Source: WHSV01 sp050693895 (GTDB lineage Bacteria; Actinomycetota; CADDZG01; WHSQ01). From it: a stretch of DNA of 64,000 bases. Every line of letters starts with the position of its first letter. Position 1 is the stretch's first letter. The notes beneath the pieces are model-generated. The model did not search any database. It was given only the letters and a program-made list of their open reading frames with translations, and was not told the DNA's origin. The stretch spans positions 1 to 64,000 of the forward strand of contig JBOGWS010000010.1 of the NCBI GenBank assembly GCA_050693895.1, given 5' to 3'. The position numbers and the translations under genes are program-made. Positions 41,226 to 49,315 of this stretch are shown here, piece by piece.

Positions 41226-42128
41226 TCAGGGTTCGGTCCGAACCGCGTTGCGCACCGCGCTGGCCACGGCCTGGGTCGCGAGCACTCCAAGCACGTCGAG
41301 GTTCGTCTCCGCCGCTCCATCCAAGGGCGGTGCCGCGATCGCGAAGCAGACGTCTCCGTCGTAGCGCGTGTGCGCCGGACGAACGGAAGTCGTCACGCCG
41401 TCAGAACCGCGTCCGGCCAGCCACTTGACCTCGCGCTTGTCGAGCCGAGCGTGGGTCGCCACCAATGCGAGAACGGTGTTGACCGGCGCAACGTCATCCG
41501 TGCCGGGAGGGCGGGGCGCCTGAACTCGCCCACCTTCGAGCGACGACCCAGCGATCGACCGACCGTCGGGACCAACGACGTCGCCGACCGCGTTGACCAC
41601 CGCGACCGCCGCGACCGCCATCCCCTCGGCTTCGGCCCGCGCGATGCCCAGGCCCCCGCGCACCGCACTCTCGTGCCCACCCCAATTGCCGACGGTGGCT
41701 CCCGTACCGGCTCCGACGGCTCCGGTCGCGATTCCCGATGCCACTGCGGCTTCGCAGGCGGCGCGCCCCTCCTGGGGTCCCGGCCGCACGTCGGCCTGTC
41801 CCGACCCGAGGTCGAAGATGACCGCCGCGGGCACGATCGGAACGCGCGCGACCGTGGTGTCGTAACCGACATCGTGCTCGGCCAGCCATGCCACGACGCC
41901 GTCGGCAGCGGCGAGACCGAACGCGCTGCCTCCCGTGAGGAGAATCGCGTGTACCTCGGTCAGTTTCCGCTCCAGGTCGAGGAGAGCCAGCTCGCGCGAG
42001 GCGGGCGACGAGCCGCGGATGTCGCACGAGGTCACGTTGCCGGTGGGTGGCAAGACGACAGTGCAGCCCGTGAGGTTGGCCTCGTCCGTGTAGTGCCCGA
42101 TCTTGAAACCCTGAAGGAAGTCGGTCAT
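41226..42128 (-). CDS. P1-family (S58) self-cleaving aminopeptidase/amidase, DmpA/NylC-like
   Basis: A 300-residue N-terminal-nucleophile hydrolase. Family signatures are GSAFGLAAADGVV, AGTGATVGNWGG and the self-cleavage site APVNTVLALVATHA, where the Asn217-Thr218 bond would break and expose Thr218 as nucleophile. That is the Thr arrangement of NylC; DmpA uses Ser. Members hydrolyse N-terminal D- or beta-amino acids or amide oligomers. The start at ATG 42128 has no strong ribosome-binding site. The molybdopterin enzyme gene ends 20 bp upstream on the same strand, so the two may share a message. Confidence 0.9.
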   Translation of the reverse strand: MTDFLQGFKIGHYTDEANLTGCTVVLPPTGNVTSCDIRGSSPASRELALLDLERKLTEVHAILLTGGSAFGLAAADGVVAWLAEHDVGYDTTVARVPIVPAAVIFDLGSGQADVRPGPQEGRAACEAAVASGIATGAVGAGTGATVGNWGGHESAVRGGLGIARAEAEGMAVAAVAVVNAVGDVVGPDGRSIAGSSLEGGRVQAPRPPGTDDVAPVNTVLALVATHARLDKREVKWLAGRGSDGVTTSVRPAHTRYDGDVCFAIAAPPLDGAAETNLDVLGVLATQAVASAVRNAVRTEP

Positions 42129-42148
42129 CGAGTCTCGGTCATGTCGGC

Positions 42149-42991
42149 TCAGTTCTCCTGATATGAGTAACGCTCTTCGAGCCAGGGATCGGCCCGGTTG
42201 TGGTAACCGCGGACCTCCCAGAACCCACGTTGGTCGGCCGTGAGCAACTCGAAGCGTCGCACCCACTTCACGTTCTTCCAACCGTAGAGGCGCGGCACCA
42301 CCAAGCGGAGCGGCCAACCGTGCTTGGGCGCGAGCTGCTTGCCGTTATGTCCCCAGGCGAGCATTGACTCGTCCTCTTGAAGGACATCAAGCGGAACGTT
42401 CGCGGTGTAGCCCTGATCGGCGTGAACGAGAACGTGGGTTGCGTTCGCGTCCGGGATTGCGCGCACGAGTAGCTCTTTGCTCGCGACACCGCGCCAGTGG
42501 TTGTCCAGTTTGGACCACCCGGTCACGCAGTGGAACTCGCTCGTCATCTCCAGGGCGCCGAGGTCTTGAAGCTCGGAGTAGCTCAAGGTCAACGCGTTGG
42601 CGCAGGATCCGTCGACGACGAACGACCAACTCGACTCATCGAAACGAGGGATGCGTCCTTCGTGCAATACCGGCCAGCCCCGCACGATCCGCTGCCCCGG
42701 CGGCACCCGGCCGGTTGCGTGCGCGGGAGGCTCCGAGGTGATGGTGTCGTCGTCTCCTCCGGCATCGCGTTCGGCCGGTTCAAGAGTCGAGCGCCGCTCG
42801 AGGTCGGCAAGCCGCAGCCGAACCTGATCGACGAGTTCATCGTCTCGAGATTGCTCGGCCAATCGTTGTGCCTTGAGGTATCGCTTCCTCGCCCTCGCCT
42901 CCGCACGAGCTTCCCTGCCGGCAGCGGCGTACTTGACGAAGTTGTCGGCGGTTTCGATGAGTCGAAAGATTCTCTCGCGGTCTTGTGCCAC
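42149..42991 (-). CDS. Molybdopterin-dependent oxidoreductase (sulfite oxidase/MsrP-like fold)
   Basis: A 280-residue protein. The first 90 residues are a charged helical extension (about 20 Arg/Lys). The rest is the oxidoreductase molybdopterin-binding domain, with FVVDGSCANALTLSYSELQDLG, the Mo-ligand Cys155 in EFHCVTGWSKLDNHW, and HGWPLRLVVPRLYGWKNVKW. No signal peptide or Tat motif is seen, so it should be cytoplasmic, unlike MsrP. The natural substrate is unknown. The divergent zinc-ribbon membrane gene starts 86 bp away. Confidence 0.9.
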   Translation of the reverse strand: MAQDRERIFRLIETADNFVKYAAAGREARAEARARKRYLKAQRLAEQSRDDELVDQVRLRLADLERRSTLEPAERDAGGDDDTITSEPPAHATGRVPPGQRIVRGWPVLHEGRIPRFDESSWSFVVDGSCANALTLSYSELQDLGALEMTSEFHCVTGWSKLDNHWRGVASKELLVRAIPDANATHVLVHADQGYTANVPLDVLQEDESMLAWGHNGKQLAPKHGWPLRLVVPRLYGWKNVKWVRRFELLTADQRGFWEVRGYHNRADPWLEERYSYQEN

Positions 42992-43077
42992 CGCGGGAGT
43001 TTAGTGCCCGTCGCCCCGCACTGGGCCTGAGTTCGGCGTTGGCCGCGCCCGCCTGGTGCGCCTTACACTCATTTGTT

Positions 43078-44757
43078 ATGGAGTGTCCATCATGCGGTGC
43101 GGAGGTGCGCGAGCCCGACGCGCTCTTTTGCGCGCGCTGCGGTACTCCTCTGAAGCGCGAGGATGAGGCTTCGACCGCGCCCCCGACCGATGAGCAGAGT
43201 GCCGTTTCAACCGGGCAGGGCCGCGAGCCCGGCTACGATCCCGGCCCCGCTCCCGGGGCGGACGAACCACCCGTCGAGGGAGCCGTCACGGCTCGGCGAC
43301 GACCCGGCCCCCCCGACAGACCTTCGATCGAGAGCCCCTACGGCGGGTATCAGGGTGGCCAACGAATCGAGCAGCCCAACCCCACCCAGCGAACGGATGC
43401 CGCTGAATCGAAGGGCTCTGCGCTGCCGGTGCGCGAGTTTGCGGTCGCCCTGCAGAAGTCGTTCGTATCGGGTGGGTGGGGCCAGTTCGCGGGTGCCGCG
43501 GCCATCGGCTGGCTCACTCTCGTCGGTCTCGGCGCTCTGATCGTTGCGGCCGCGGCAATCGGTAGTGGCGGCTTTCCGGGAATCAACGCTCTCGACGTGC
43601 TGTCACTTGTCGTCGTGTTCGGGCTCTCGATCATGGGAGTGAGTCTCGAGTTCAGCAATCTCGGTCCCGTTGGCCCGTCCTTCGGGATGATCTGGTTCGG
43701 GGCCCTCGCGATTTTCGGCTACACGCTCAGTTGGGCGACGGCGCGCGTGGTCGCCCAACGAAGCCCGCACAGTCTCAGAGGTTTGATGATCGAGGGCTCC
43801 AAGGTGGCCCTGCCGTTCGCGCTTTACTGTTTGCTTGCCGCGCTCCTGTTCAAGATCAGCGACGTGGGAACCCTCGGCGCGAGCGCACCTCAGGCACTCT
43901 TCCTCGGCCTGTTGTGGGGGGCCCTGTTCGGAGCCTTGGGTGGACTCAGGTCTAAAGAGCCGCTGGCGGTGATCTGGGGACGCTTGCTCGAGTCTGCCAA
44001 GTCGAAGCGGCGCTCGACCTACGAGGGAATCGCCGCGGCCGGAGTCATGCTTGGGACGACCGCGCTGGCGTCGGCGGCCGCGTTCCTCCTGATAATCATC
44101 ATCGCCCTAGCGCGGGGCGATTCCCTCGACGGACTGACCATCGGCAGCGTGGTCGCGGCTCTGATCGTGCTCGCGCTGACCCTTCCCAATGTACTGTCCC
44201 TGATCGCAGCGGTCTCACTCGGCGCGCCGCTGTCCGGAGTCGCCGACACGCTTGGGGCGAGCGAGAGCATCTCGATAGTGGGCTTCGGGGGCCGGACCTC
44301 GGGTGGCCTCGTTCTGTTGCTCCTCTTGATCCCCCTGTTGTCCTGTCTGCTCGGGGGTTTCAGCGCCTACCGCCAGTCCCTAGACCGCACGAAGATGATC
44401 GAGGTCCTCGTTGCCACCGCGTGTGTCTACGCCGGAACACTTGCGGTCCTTGCGCTTCTTAACGGCTTCAGCTTCCGCGGCGTTGAGGGCGTGAGTATCG
44501 GCGTCGTCAACACGAACTTTCTCCTCGTTGCCCTACTGGGGTTGGTGTGGGCGGCACTCTTCGGATTCGCCGGTTGGAAGCTCGCCGAGATGCAGGATCC
44601 GGACGCGCCGAGACAGCCGTCCCAAGATCCCGAGCACCGGCAAGAGCAGAGGTCCGCTCCGCGGGGCTACAGCCAGGAGCCGTCGAGGCCGGTGTCCAAA
44701 CCCAATCAACCTGCTCCTCCCACCACGGAGCATCGCGGTCCGTCCCCGGATAGATGA
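43078..44757 (+). CDS. Multi-pass membrane protein with N-terminal zinc ribbon
   Basis: A 559-residue protein. It begins with a double-CXXC zinc ribbon: Cys3/Cys6 (CPSC) and Cys18/Cys21 (CARC). A long disordered Pro/Glu-rich linker runs to about residue 118. Then come about ten membrane segments in the body, up to about 500, and a charged Pro/Gln-rich tail. This layout (zinc ribbon plus membrane domain) recurs in actinobacterial proteins of unknown role; a Yip1-like domain is possible but unproved. The MBL hydrolase gene starts 11 bp downstream. Confidence 0.8.
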   Translation: MECPSCGAEVREPDALFCARCGTPLKREDEASTAPPTDEQSAVSTGQGREPGYDPGPAPGADEPPVEGAVTARRRPGPPDRPSIESPYGGYQGGQRIEQPNPTQRTDAAESKGSALPVREFAVALQKSFVSGGWGQFAGAAAIGWLTLVGLGALIVAAAAIGSGGFPGINALDVLSLVVVFGLSIMGVSLEFSNLGPVGPSFGMIWFGALAIFGYTLSWATARVVAQRSPHSLRGLMIEGSKVALPFALYCLLAALLFKISDVGTLGASAPQALFLGLLWGALFGALGGLRSKEPLAVIWGRLLESAKSKRRSTYEGIAAAGVMLGTTALASAAAFLLIIIIALARGDSLDGLTIGSVVAALIVLALTLPNVLSLIAAVSLGAPLSGVADTLGASESISIVGFGGRTSGGLVLLLLLIPLLSCLLGGFSAYRQSLDRTKMIEVLVATACVYAGTLAVLALLNGFSFRGVEGVSIGVVNTNFLLVALLGLVWAALFGFAGWKLAEMQDPDAPRQPSQDPEHRQEQRSAPRGYSQEPSRPVSKPNQPAPPTTEHRGPSPDR

Positions 44758-44768
44758 GCGACTAGCTT

Positions 44769-45410
44769 ATGAAGCTCTTCCTGCACCGCGCGGTGGGCCC
44801 ACTCGCGTGCAACTGTTACGTCGTTGGCGAGGAGGCGACGCGCCGAGCGATCGTGATCGATCCCGGCGGAGACGCAGAAGAGCTCGCGGCCGAGATCACC
44901 GAACAACGGCTGACGATCACAGCCATCGTTGCGACGCACGCTCACTTCGATCACATCATCGCGGCCGAGCGGTTGCGCGCGTTGACCGGAGCACCCTTCA
45001 TGTTGCACGACGATGACCGGCCCTTACTCGACTGGATGCAGGAATCGGGCCGCCTCTTCCTCGGCGCCGAGCTTCCACCCCCACCCGAGGTCGATACCTC
45101 GGCGAAAGAAGGCGATCGCATCACTGCCGGCGAAGTCGAGCTCGAGGTCGTTCACACCCCAGGGCATTCGCCCGGGTCTATCTCACTCGTAACGCCCGGC
45201 GTGGTCTTCTCCGGCGACACCCTGTTTGCGAACTCGATTGGTCGCACCGACCTGCCGGGCGGTGACGGGCAAGCTCTGCTGAATGCCGTGCGATCCAAGT
45301 TGTTCACACTGGACGGTGACCCGGCGGTCTATCCGGGGCACGGGCCCACGACCACTCTGGGCGCCGAGCGCGCGCACAATCCGTTCGTCGGCGACAACGC
45401 GAGGTTCTGA
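44769..45410 (+). CDS. Metallo-beta-lactamase-fold hydrolase (glyoxalase II-like)
   Basis: A 213-residue single-domain hydrolase with the HXHXDH metal motif THAHFDHI (His57, His59, Asp61, His62), then HTPGHSPGS and FSGDTLFANSIGRTDLPGG, and the final YPGHGPTTTLGAE. This pattern and length match the small glyoxalase II-like proteins that hydrolyse thioesters such as S-lactoylglutathione or mycothiol analogues. It follows the membrane-protein gene by 11 bp and is probably co-transcribed. Confidence 0.92.
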   Translation: MKLFLHRAVGPLACNCYVVGEEATRRAIVIDPGGDAEELAAEITEQRLTITAIVATHAHFDHIIAAERLRALTGAPFMLHDDDRPLLDWMQESGRLFLGAELPPPPEVDTSAKEGDRITAGEVELEVVHTPGHSPGSISLVTPGVVFSGDTLFANSIGRTDLPGGDGQALLNAVRSKLFTLDGDPAVYPGHGPTTTLGAERAHNPFVGDNARF

Positions 45411-45429
45411 GGACCCTTAAAGAGAGGGA

Positions 45430-45669
45430 CTAGATGTAGGGATGGACGCCGGGGGCCGGAACACCGGGATAGCGCTCGACCTCGCGCTCCATCGTGACCT
45501 TGACCTGATCCTCGCGCGAGCCGAGCTTGCGGTCGGTTTCCCGGAATCCGAGCTTCGACAGACGCTTGAGCTCGCCCGCGTAGGACTTCCTGACATTTCC
45601 GCCGGGCGCCGTCAAATAGACGTCGAGCGTGATCCTCTGAGTGATCTTCTTTTGCTTTTTCTCTGCCAT
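45430..45669 (-). CDS. Small basic protein, 79 aa, function unknown
   Basis: A 79-residue protein with a Lys-rich N-terminus (MAEKKQKKITQRITLDVYL), a middle helix (SYAGELKRLSKLGF) and an ending with VKVTMEREVERYPGVP. I know no family for it. Codon use is consistent with a real gene, but no ribosome-binding site is clear before the ATG. The CorA stop codon lies 32 bp upstream on the same strand. Confidence 0.62.
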   Translation of the reverse strand: MAEKKQKKITQRITLDVYLTAPGGNVRKSYAGELKRLSKLGFRETDRKLGSREDQVKVTMEREVERYPGVPAPGVHPYI

Positions 45670-45701
45670 GTCGGCGCGATGCTAGCAGTCCGGCGGAGGT
45701 C

Positions 45702-46703
45702 TCAAAGCCAGTGTCGCCGTTTGAAGTAGACATAGAGCCCGACGCTCACCACGATCATGACCGACAATGCGAACCAGAATCCTGAGCGGTCGCCCAAGTC
45801 CGGATAGAGATGGAAGTTCATGCCGTAGAGGCCCGAGATCAGTGTGGGAACCGCGATGATAGCGGCCCACGCAGTCAGCTTCTTGGTTACCTCGTTCAGT
45901 GTGGTCGCTTGTTCTCCGCGCCGCAGATCAAGCAGCGCGTCGGCCAAACTCTCGACGCTGGTGGCCTGGTCCCCGATGCGAAGAGCGTGATCCTTGACGT
46001 CCGCGAAGCGCGGAGCCAGTTTGTGATCGACAAGGGTGATTTCCTGCTCAGAGAAAAGGTCTTGGACGAGACGAGCCGCGGGGTGCCCGTAACGACGCAA
46101 ACGAGAAGTGCGCTGTTTGGCCGAGTAGAGCCGGCGTTGCATCGAACCGTCGTTGACGATGGCCATTCGAGCACGTGTCGGCATGTCGAGTGATTCGAGC
46201 GTGAGCTCCTCGAGATCTTCGATCTCCTGCTCGAGGTCGTCGGCAATCCCTTGATACTCGTCGACCACCGTGTCGAGGACGGTGTGCAGCAGCCACGTGG
46301 GCCCAGCATCTTCGCCGGCCTCTTCCTTCCAACGTCGTCGCGCTTCTTCGAGTGTGCGCGTGGCGCCGCCGTGAAGCGCCAGGAGGTAGTGATCGCCGAC
46401 GAATATCGAGAGTTGGGCCGGTTCCAGTTGCCCGTCTTCTTCGTTAAGTTGGTGAAGAACGATGAACAGGTGATCCGGAAACTTCTCGAACTTGGGACGC
46501 TGTCGCAAGGTCACGGCGTCCTCGACGGCGAGTTCGTGCAGTGAGAACTCCTCGGCGATCATGGCGACGTCGCTCTCGGTCAGATCCTTGACGTCGGCCT
46601 CAGCCCAAACCAGTTCGCCCTTCGAGCGAAGATCGGATATCCGAGCGAGTTCCGAGACCTGTTGCCATCCCGTTTCGCGGTGGTGGCAGATGGCTAAGAG
46701 CAT
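45702..46703 (-). CDS. CorA-family magnesium/cobalt transporter
   Basis: A 333-residue channel protein. The large N-terminal cytoplasmic domain and long stalk helix (VDEYQGIADDLEQEIEDLEE) precede two C-terminal membrane helices. The YGMN motif at the pore (ISGLYGMNFHLYPD) is intact, and the tail is basic (FKRRHWL). CorA proteins import Mg2+ or related divalent cations, driven by membrane potential. The ATG at 46703 leaves just 31 bp to the divergent stress-protein ATG, so the promoters must overlap coding sequence. Confidence 0.92.
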   Translation of the reverse strand: MLLAICHHRETGWQQVSELARISDLRSKGELVWAEADVKDLTESDVAMIAEEFSLHELAVEDAVTLRQRPKFEKFPDHLFIVLHQLNEEDGQLEPAQLSIFVGDHYLLALHGGATRTLEEARRRWKEEAGEDAGPTWLLHTVLDTVVDEYQGIADDLEQEIEDLEELTLESLDMPTRARMAIVNDGSMQRRLYSAKQRTSRLRRYGHPAARLVQDLFSEQEITLVDHKLAPRFADVKDHALRIGDQATSVESLADALLDLRRGEQATTLNEVTKKLTAWAAIIAVPTLISGLYGMNFHLYPDLGDRSGFWFALSVMIVVSVGLYVYFKRRHWL

Positions 46704-46734
46704 CACCAGACGATAAATGAGAGGAGCAACCGCC

Positions 46735-47319
46735 ATGGCAGAGGTTCTCGCCCCCTACAACGTGATCGCGACCTTCAGAGACCCGGGCCAAGCCAGGGAG
46801 GCCGTATCTGCGTTGCGCAACCAGCATTTCGATGACGAGCAGATATCGCTGCTCTCACGCTCGGCCGAAGAGCGCGTCTCGCAAGAGGTTGCTCGAGATG
46901 AGGCCGAGGAGTTGCCGGGCGAGGTGGCGGGTCGCTCCGCCAAGTCGGCGGCTGCGGGGGGCGCCGCGGGCGGAGCCGCGGGACTTCTTGCGGGTGCCGC
47001 GGCCTTCGCAATTCCCGGAGTCGGACCGGCGATCGGGGCCGGCATCTGGGCCGCCGCGGGGATCGCTGGTGGTGCGGCCGCGGGTGCGACGGCCGGAGGG
47101 GTGGCAGGTGGCATCACGAAGATGTGGGAGGAGCGTTACCAGGATGCCGTCACCGAGGGGTCGATCCTCATCGGGGTCCACCACGCGGACGCTCGCATGG
47201 TCGAACAGGCCGCGGGCCTTCTGCACAGGCAGGGACCCGATCGGGTGGACTTCTTCGACGCAGACGGGCGCCCCATCGGGGGCGGCGACGGCGATGAGGG
47301 CCGCGCCACGCGGACCTGA
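46735..47319 (+). CDS. General-stress-protein-17M-like membrane-associated protein
   Basis: A 194-residue protein. The first about 60 residues form a GSP17M-like domain (YNVIATFRDPGQAREAVSALR), followed by a long Gly/Ala stretch with small-residue helices (AAGGAAGGAAGLLAGAAAF and AIGAGIWAAAGIAGGAAAG) that resembles glycine-zipper membrane segments. The C-terminus returns to a soluble part (GSILIGVHHADARMVEQ). GAGAGGAG precedes the ATG. A role in stress or membrane stability is inferred from the family only. Confidence 0.78.
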   Translation: MAEVLAPYNVIATFRDPGQAREAVSALRNQHFDDEQISLLSRSAEERVSQEVARDEAEELPGEVAGRSAKSAAAGGAAGGAAGLLAGAAAFAIPGVGPAIGAGIWAAAGIAGGAAAGATAGGVAGGITKMWEERYQDAVTEGSILIGVHHADARMVEQAAGLLHRQGPDRVDFFDADGRPIGGGDGDEGRATRT

Positions 47320-47381
47320 CAACACCTGGGAAGATGGAACGCTAGAACCAACCCGAAATTGAAGACGGAGGGAGCACGACC

Positions 47382-48812
47382 ATGTCCGATCCCAGGCCCT
47401 ATCTCGTCGCCGGGAAGTTCAAGACATCCGACGAGACATTCGAAGTCAGGTCCCCCTTCGACGGCGGGGCGGTGGCGACCGTGGCAAAGCCCACGAAGAA
47501 CGACATCGAGGCCGCAACGGCCGCCGCATACGAGATCTTCGACGAGACCCGCAAGCTTCCGGTGCATGCGCGCGCAGAAGCGCTTACCCACATCTCGAAG
47601 AGGCTCGCCGAACGAGGCGACGAGGTCGCGGAGTCGATCGTCAAGGAGGGCGGGAAACCACTCAAGTGGGCGAAGGTGGAGGCCGCACGAGCGATTTCGA
47701 CCTTTCAGTGGGCTGCCGAGGTTCTGCGAGCCGACTCGGGCGAGATCATGCGACTCGATACGGAGGCGTCGCTGGGCTCGCGACTCGGGTTGATTCGACG
47801 CTTTCCGCTCGGTCCCGTCCTGGCAATATCGCCCTTCAACTTTCCCGTGAACCTCGTGGCGCACAAGGTTGCCCCCGCGCTGGCCGTCGGTGCGCCCATA
47901 GTCGTCAAACCCGCAACCGCCACCCCGCTCGGAGCCCTGCTGCTCGGAGAACTCTTCGCCGAGACCGATCTGCCTCCACAGATGATGTCGGTGCTGCCGA
48001 TCGGCGGCAGCGAGGCCGGCGCGCTGGTCACCGATGACCGCTACGCCAAGATCTCGTTCACGGGCTCGTCCGAGGTCGGTTGGAACATGCGATCGGAGGC
48101 TCCGAAGAAAGCCATCACCCTTGAGCTCGGCGGAAACGCCGGCGTCATCATCCATTCCGACGCCAACCTCGAACGAGCGGCGCAGCGCATCGCCTTCGGC
48201 GGCTACTACCAGGCGGGTCAATCTTGCATCTCGGTGCAGCGCGTGCTCGTCCACTCCGATGTCGCCGATCGCTTCAACGAGTTGCTCGTCGGTGAAGTGA
48301 ACAAGTTGAAGAACGGCGATCCCATGGACCCCGAGACAGACGTTGGCCCGGTGATCGATCACGACTCGCTTGAACGCATCTCGCAGTGGGTCGATGAGGC
48401 CGTGCAGGCCGGTGCCGAGATCCTCACCGGCGGCAAGCGCGAGGACCCTTTCTACGTTCCGACCGTGCTCGCCAACACGGACTCAAAGATGAAGGTGCGC
48501 TGCGAGGAGATCTTCGGACCGGTGGTTACCGTGGGCACGTATGACGATTTCGAGGCCGCGATCAAAGAGGTCAACAACTCGAGGTACGGCCTTCAGGCGG
48601 GTATCTTCACGAACGATGTCAACCGGCTGATGATCGCGTGGCGTGACCTCGAGGTCGGAGGAGTTATCGCCAATGACGTCGCCAGTTTCCGAGCAGACCA
48701 GATGCCCTATGGAGGGTCCAAGGACTCGGGGGCCGGGCGCGAGGGCCTGCGCTTCGCCATGGAAGAGATGACCGAGCCCCGCATCATCGTCCTGTCCGAA
48801 GTGCCTATGTGA
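47382..48812 (+). CDS. Aldehyde dehydrogenase family protein
   Basis: A 476-residue NAD(P)-dependent aldehyde dehydrogenase. Catalytic Cys282 lies in YQAGQSCISVQ, the general-base Glu near 248 in ITLELGGNAG, and the cofactor motif is FTGSSEVGW. SPFNFPVNLVAHK and VKPATATPLGALLL are conserved as well. The late EEIFGPV and PYGGSKDSG fit the family. The aldehyde is not known, though succinate-semialdehyde and glyceraldehyde-3-phosphate-like members are close by motif. GGAGGGAGC precedes the ATG. Confidence 0.94.
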   Translation: MSDPRPYLVAGKFKTSDETFEVRSPFDGGAVATVAKPTKNDIEAATAAAYEIFDETRKLPVHARAEALTHISKRLAERGDEVAESIVKEGGKPLKWAKVEAARAISTFQWAAEVLRADSGEIMRLDTEASLGSRLGLIRRFPLGPVLAISPFNFPVNLVAHKVAPALAVGAPIVVKPATATPLGALLLGELFAETDLPPQMMSVLPIGGSEAGALVTDDRYAKISFTGSSEVGWNMRSEAPKKAITLELGGNAGVIIHSDANLERAAQRIAFGGYYQAGQSCISVQRVLVHSDVADRFNELLVGEVNKLKNGDPMDPETDVGPVIDHDSLERISQWVDEAVQAGAEILTGGKREDPFYVPTVLANTDSKMKVRCEEIFGPVVTVGTYDDFEAAIKEVNNSRYGLQAGIFTNDVNRLMIAWRDLEVGGVIANDVASFRADQMPYGGSKDSGAGREGLRFAMEEMTEPRIIVLSEVPM

Positions 48813-48879
48813 GCGGATGATCCGCAAGGGGCGCCACCCAACAACATCATGGGGCAAACGTCACCGGGCGGAGCGCTAG

Positions 48880-49284
48880 TTGCCACCGTTCTGGAAGGTT
48901 CTATGGGCGTCTCCCGGCTCGATCGTGGGTTTTCTGGTTGCGCCCTTCTTCGGGGACAGGCGCATCGTGGGAGGAGTCATGGTCTGCGAGGGTGCCGACT
49001 GGCCCCGCAGGCTCGGTTTCCGCCACAGGGCGATGACCCTTGGGCACGTCGTGCTGTGCGTCGATGACATCGACGAGGGCACTCTCGAGCACGAGCTCGT
49101 CCACGTCGATCAGTGGGAACGCTGGGGCGTCGCGTTTCTCCCCGCTTATCTCGTGGCGACGCTGGGAGCCCTGCTGCGAGGCAGGCACTTCTACAGGGAC
49201 AACGCCTTCGAGGTCCAGGCGAGGCGAATCTCCGGCCACAGAGCGTCGCAAGGATTCCGCCGCCCGGTGACGAATCTCTCTTAA
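48880..49284 (+). CDS. Small HExxH protein with membrane segments, 134 aa
   Basis: A 134-residue protein starting at TTG 48880, preceded by GGCGGAG at good spacing. It has hydrophobic stretches at about 8-23 and 84-98 and, in between, LEHELVHVDQWERWG, which contains the zinc-protease-like motif HELVH (71-75). The third metal ligand is not evident, although FEVQARR further on supplies a Glu. Similar DUF-type proteins with this HExxHxxQ pattern exist; whether it is an active peptidase is uncertain. Confidence 0.68.
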   Translation: MPPFWKVLWASPGSIVGFLVAPFFGDRRIVGGVMVCEGADWPRRLGFRHRAMTLGHVVLCVDDIDEGTLEHELVHVDQWERWGVAFLPAYLVATLGALLRGRHFYRDNAFEVQARRISGHRASQGFRRPVTNLS

Positions 49285-49315
49285 GGCCCGGAACTACGAC
49301 CTGGGAGAGATCTTG

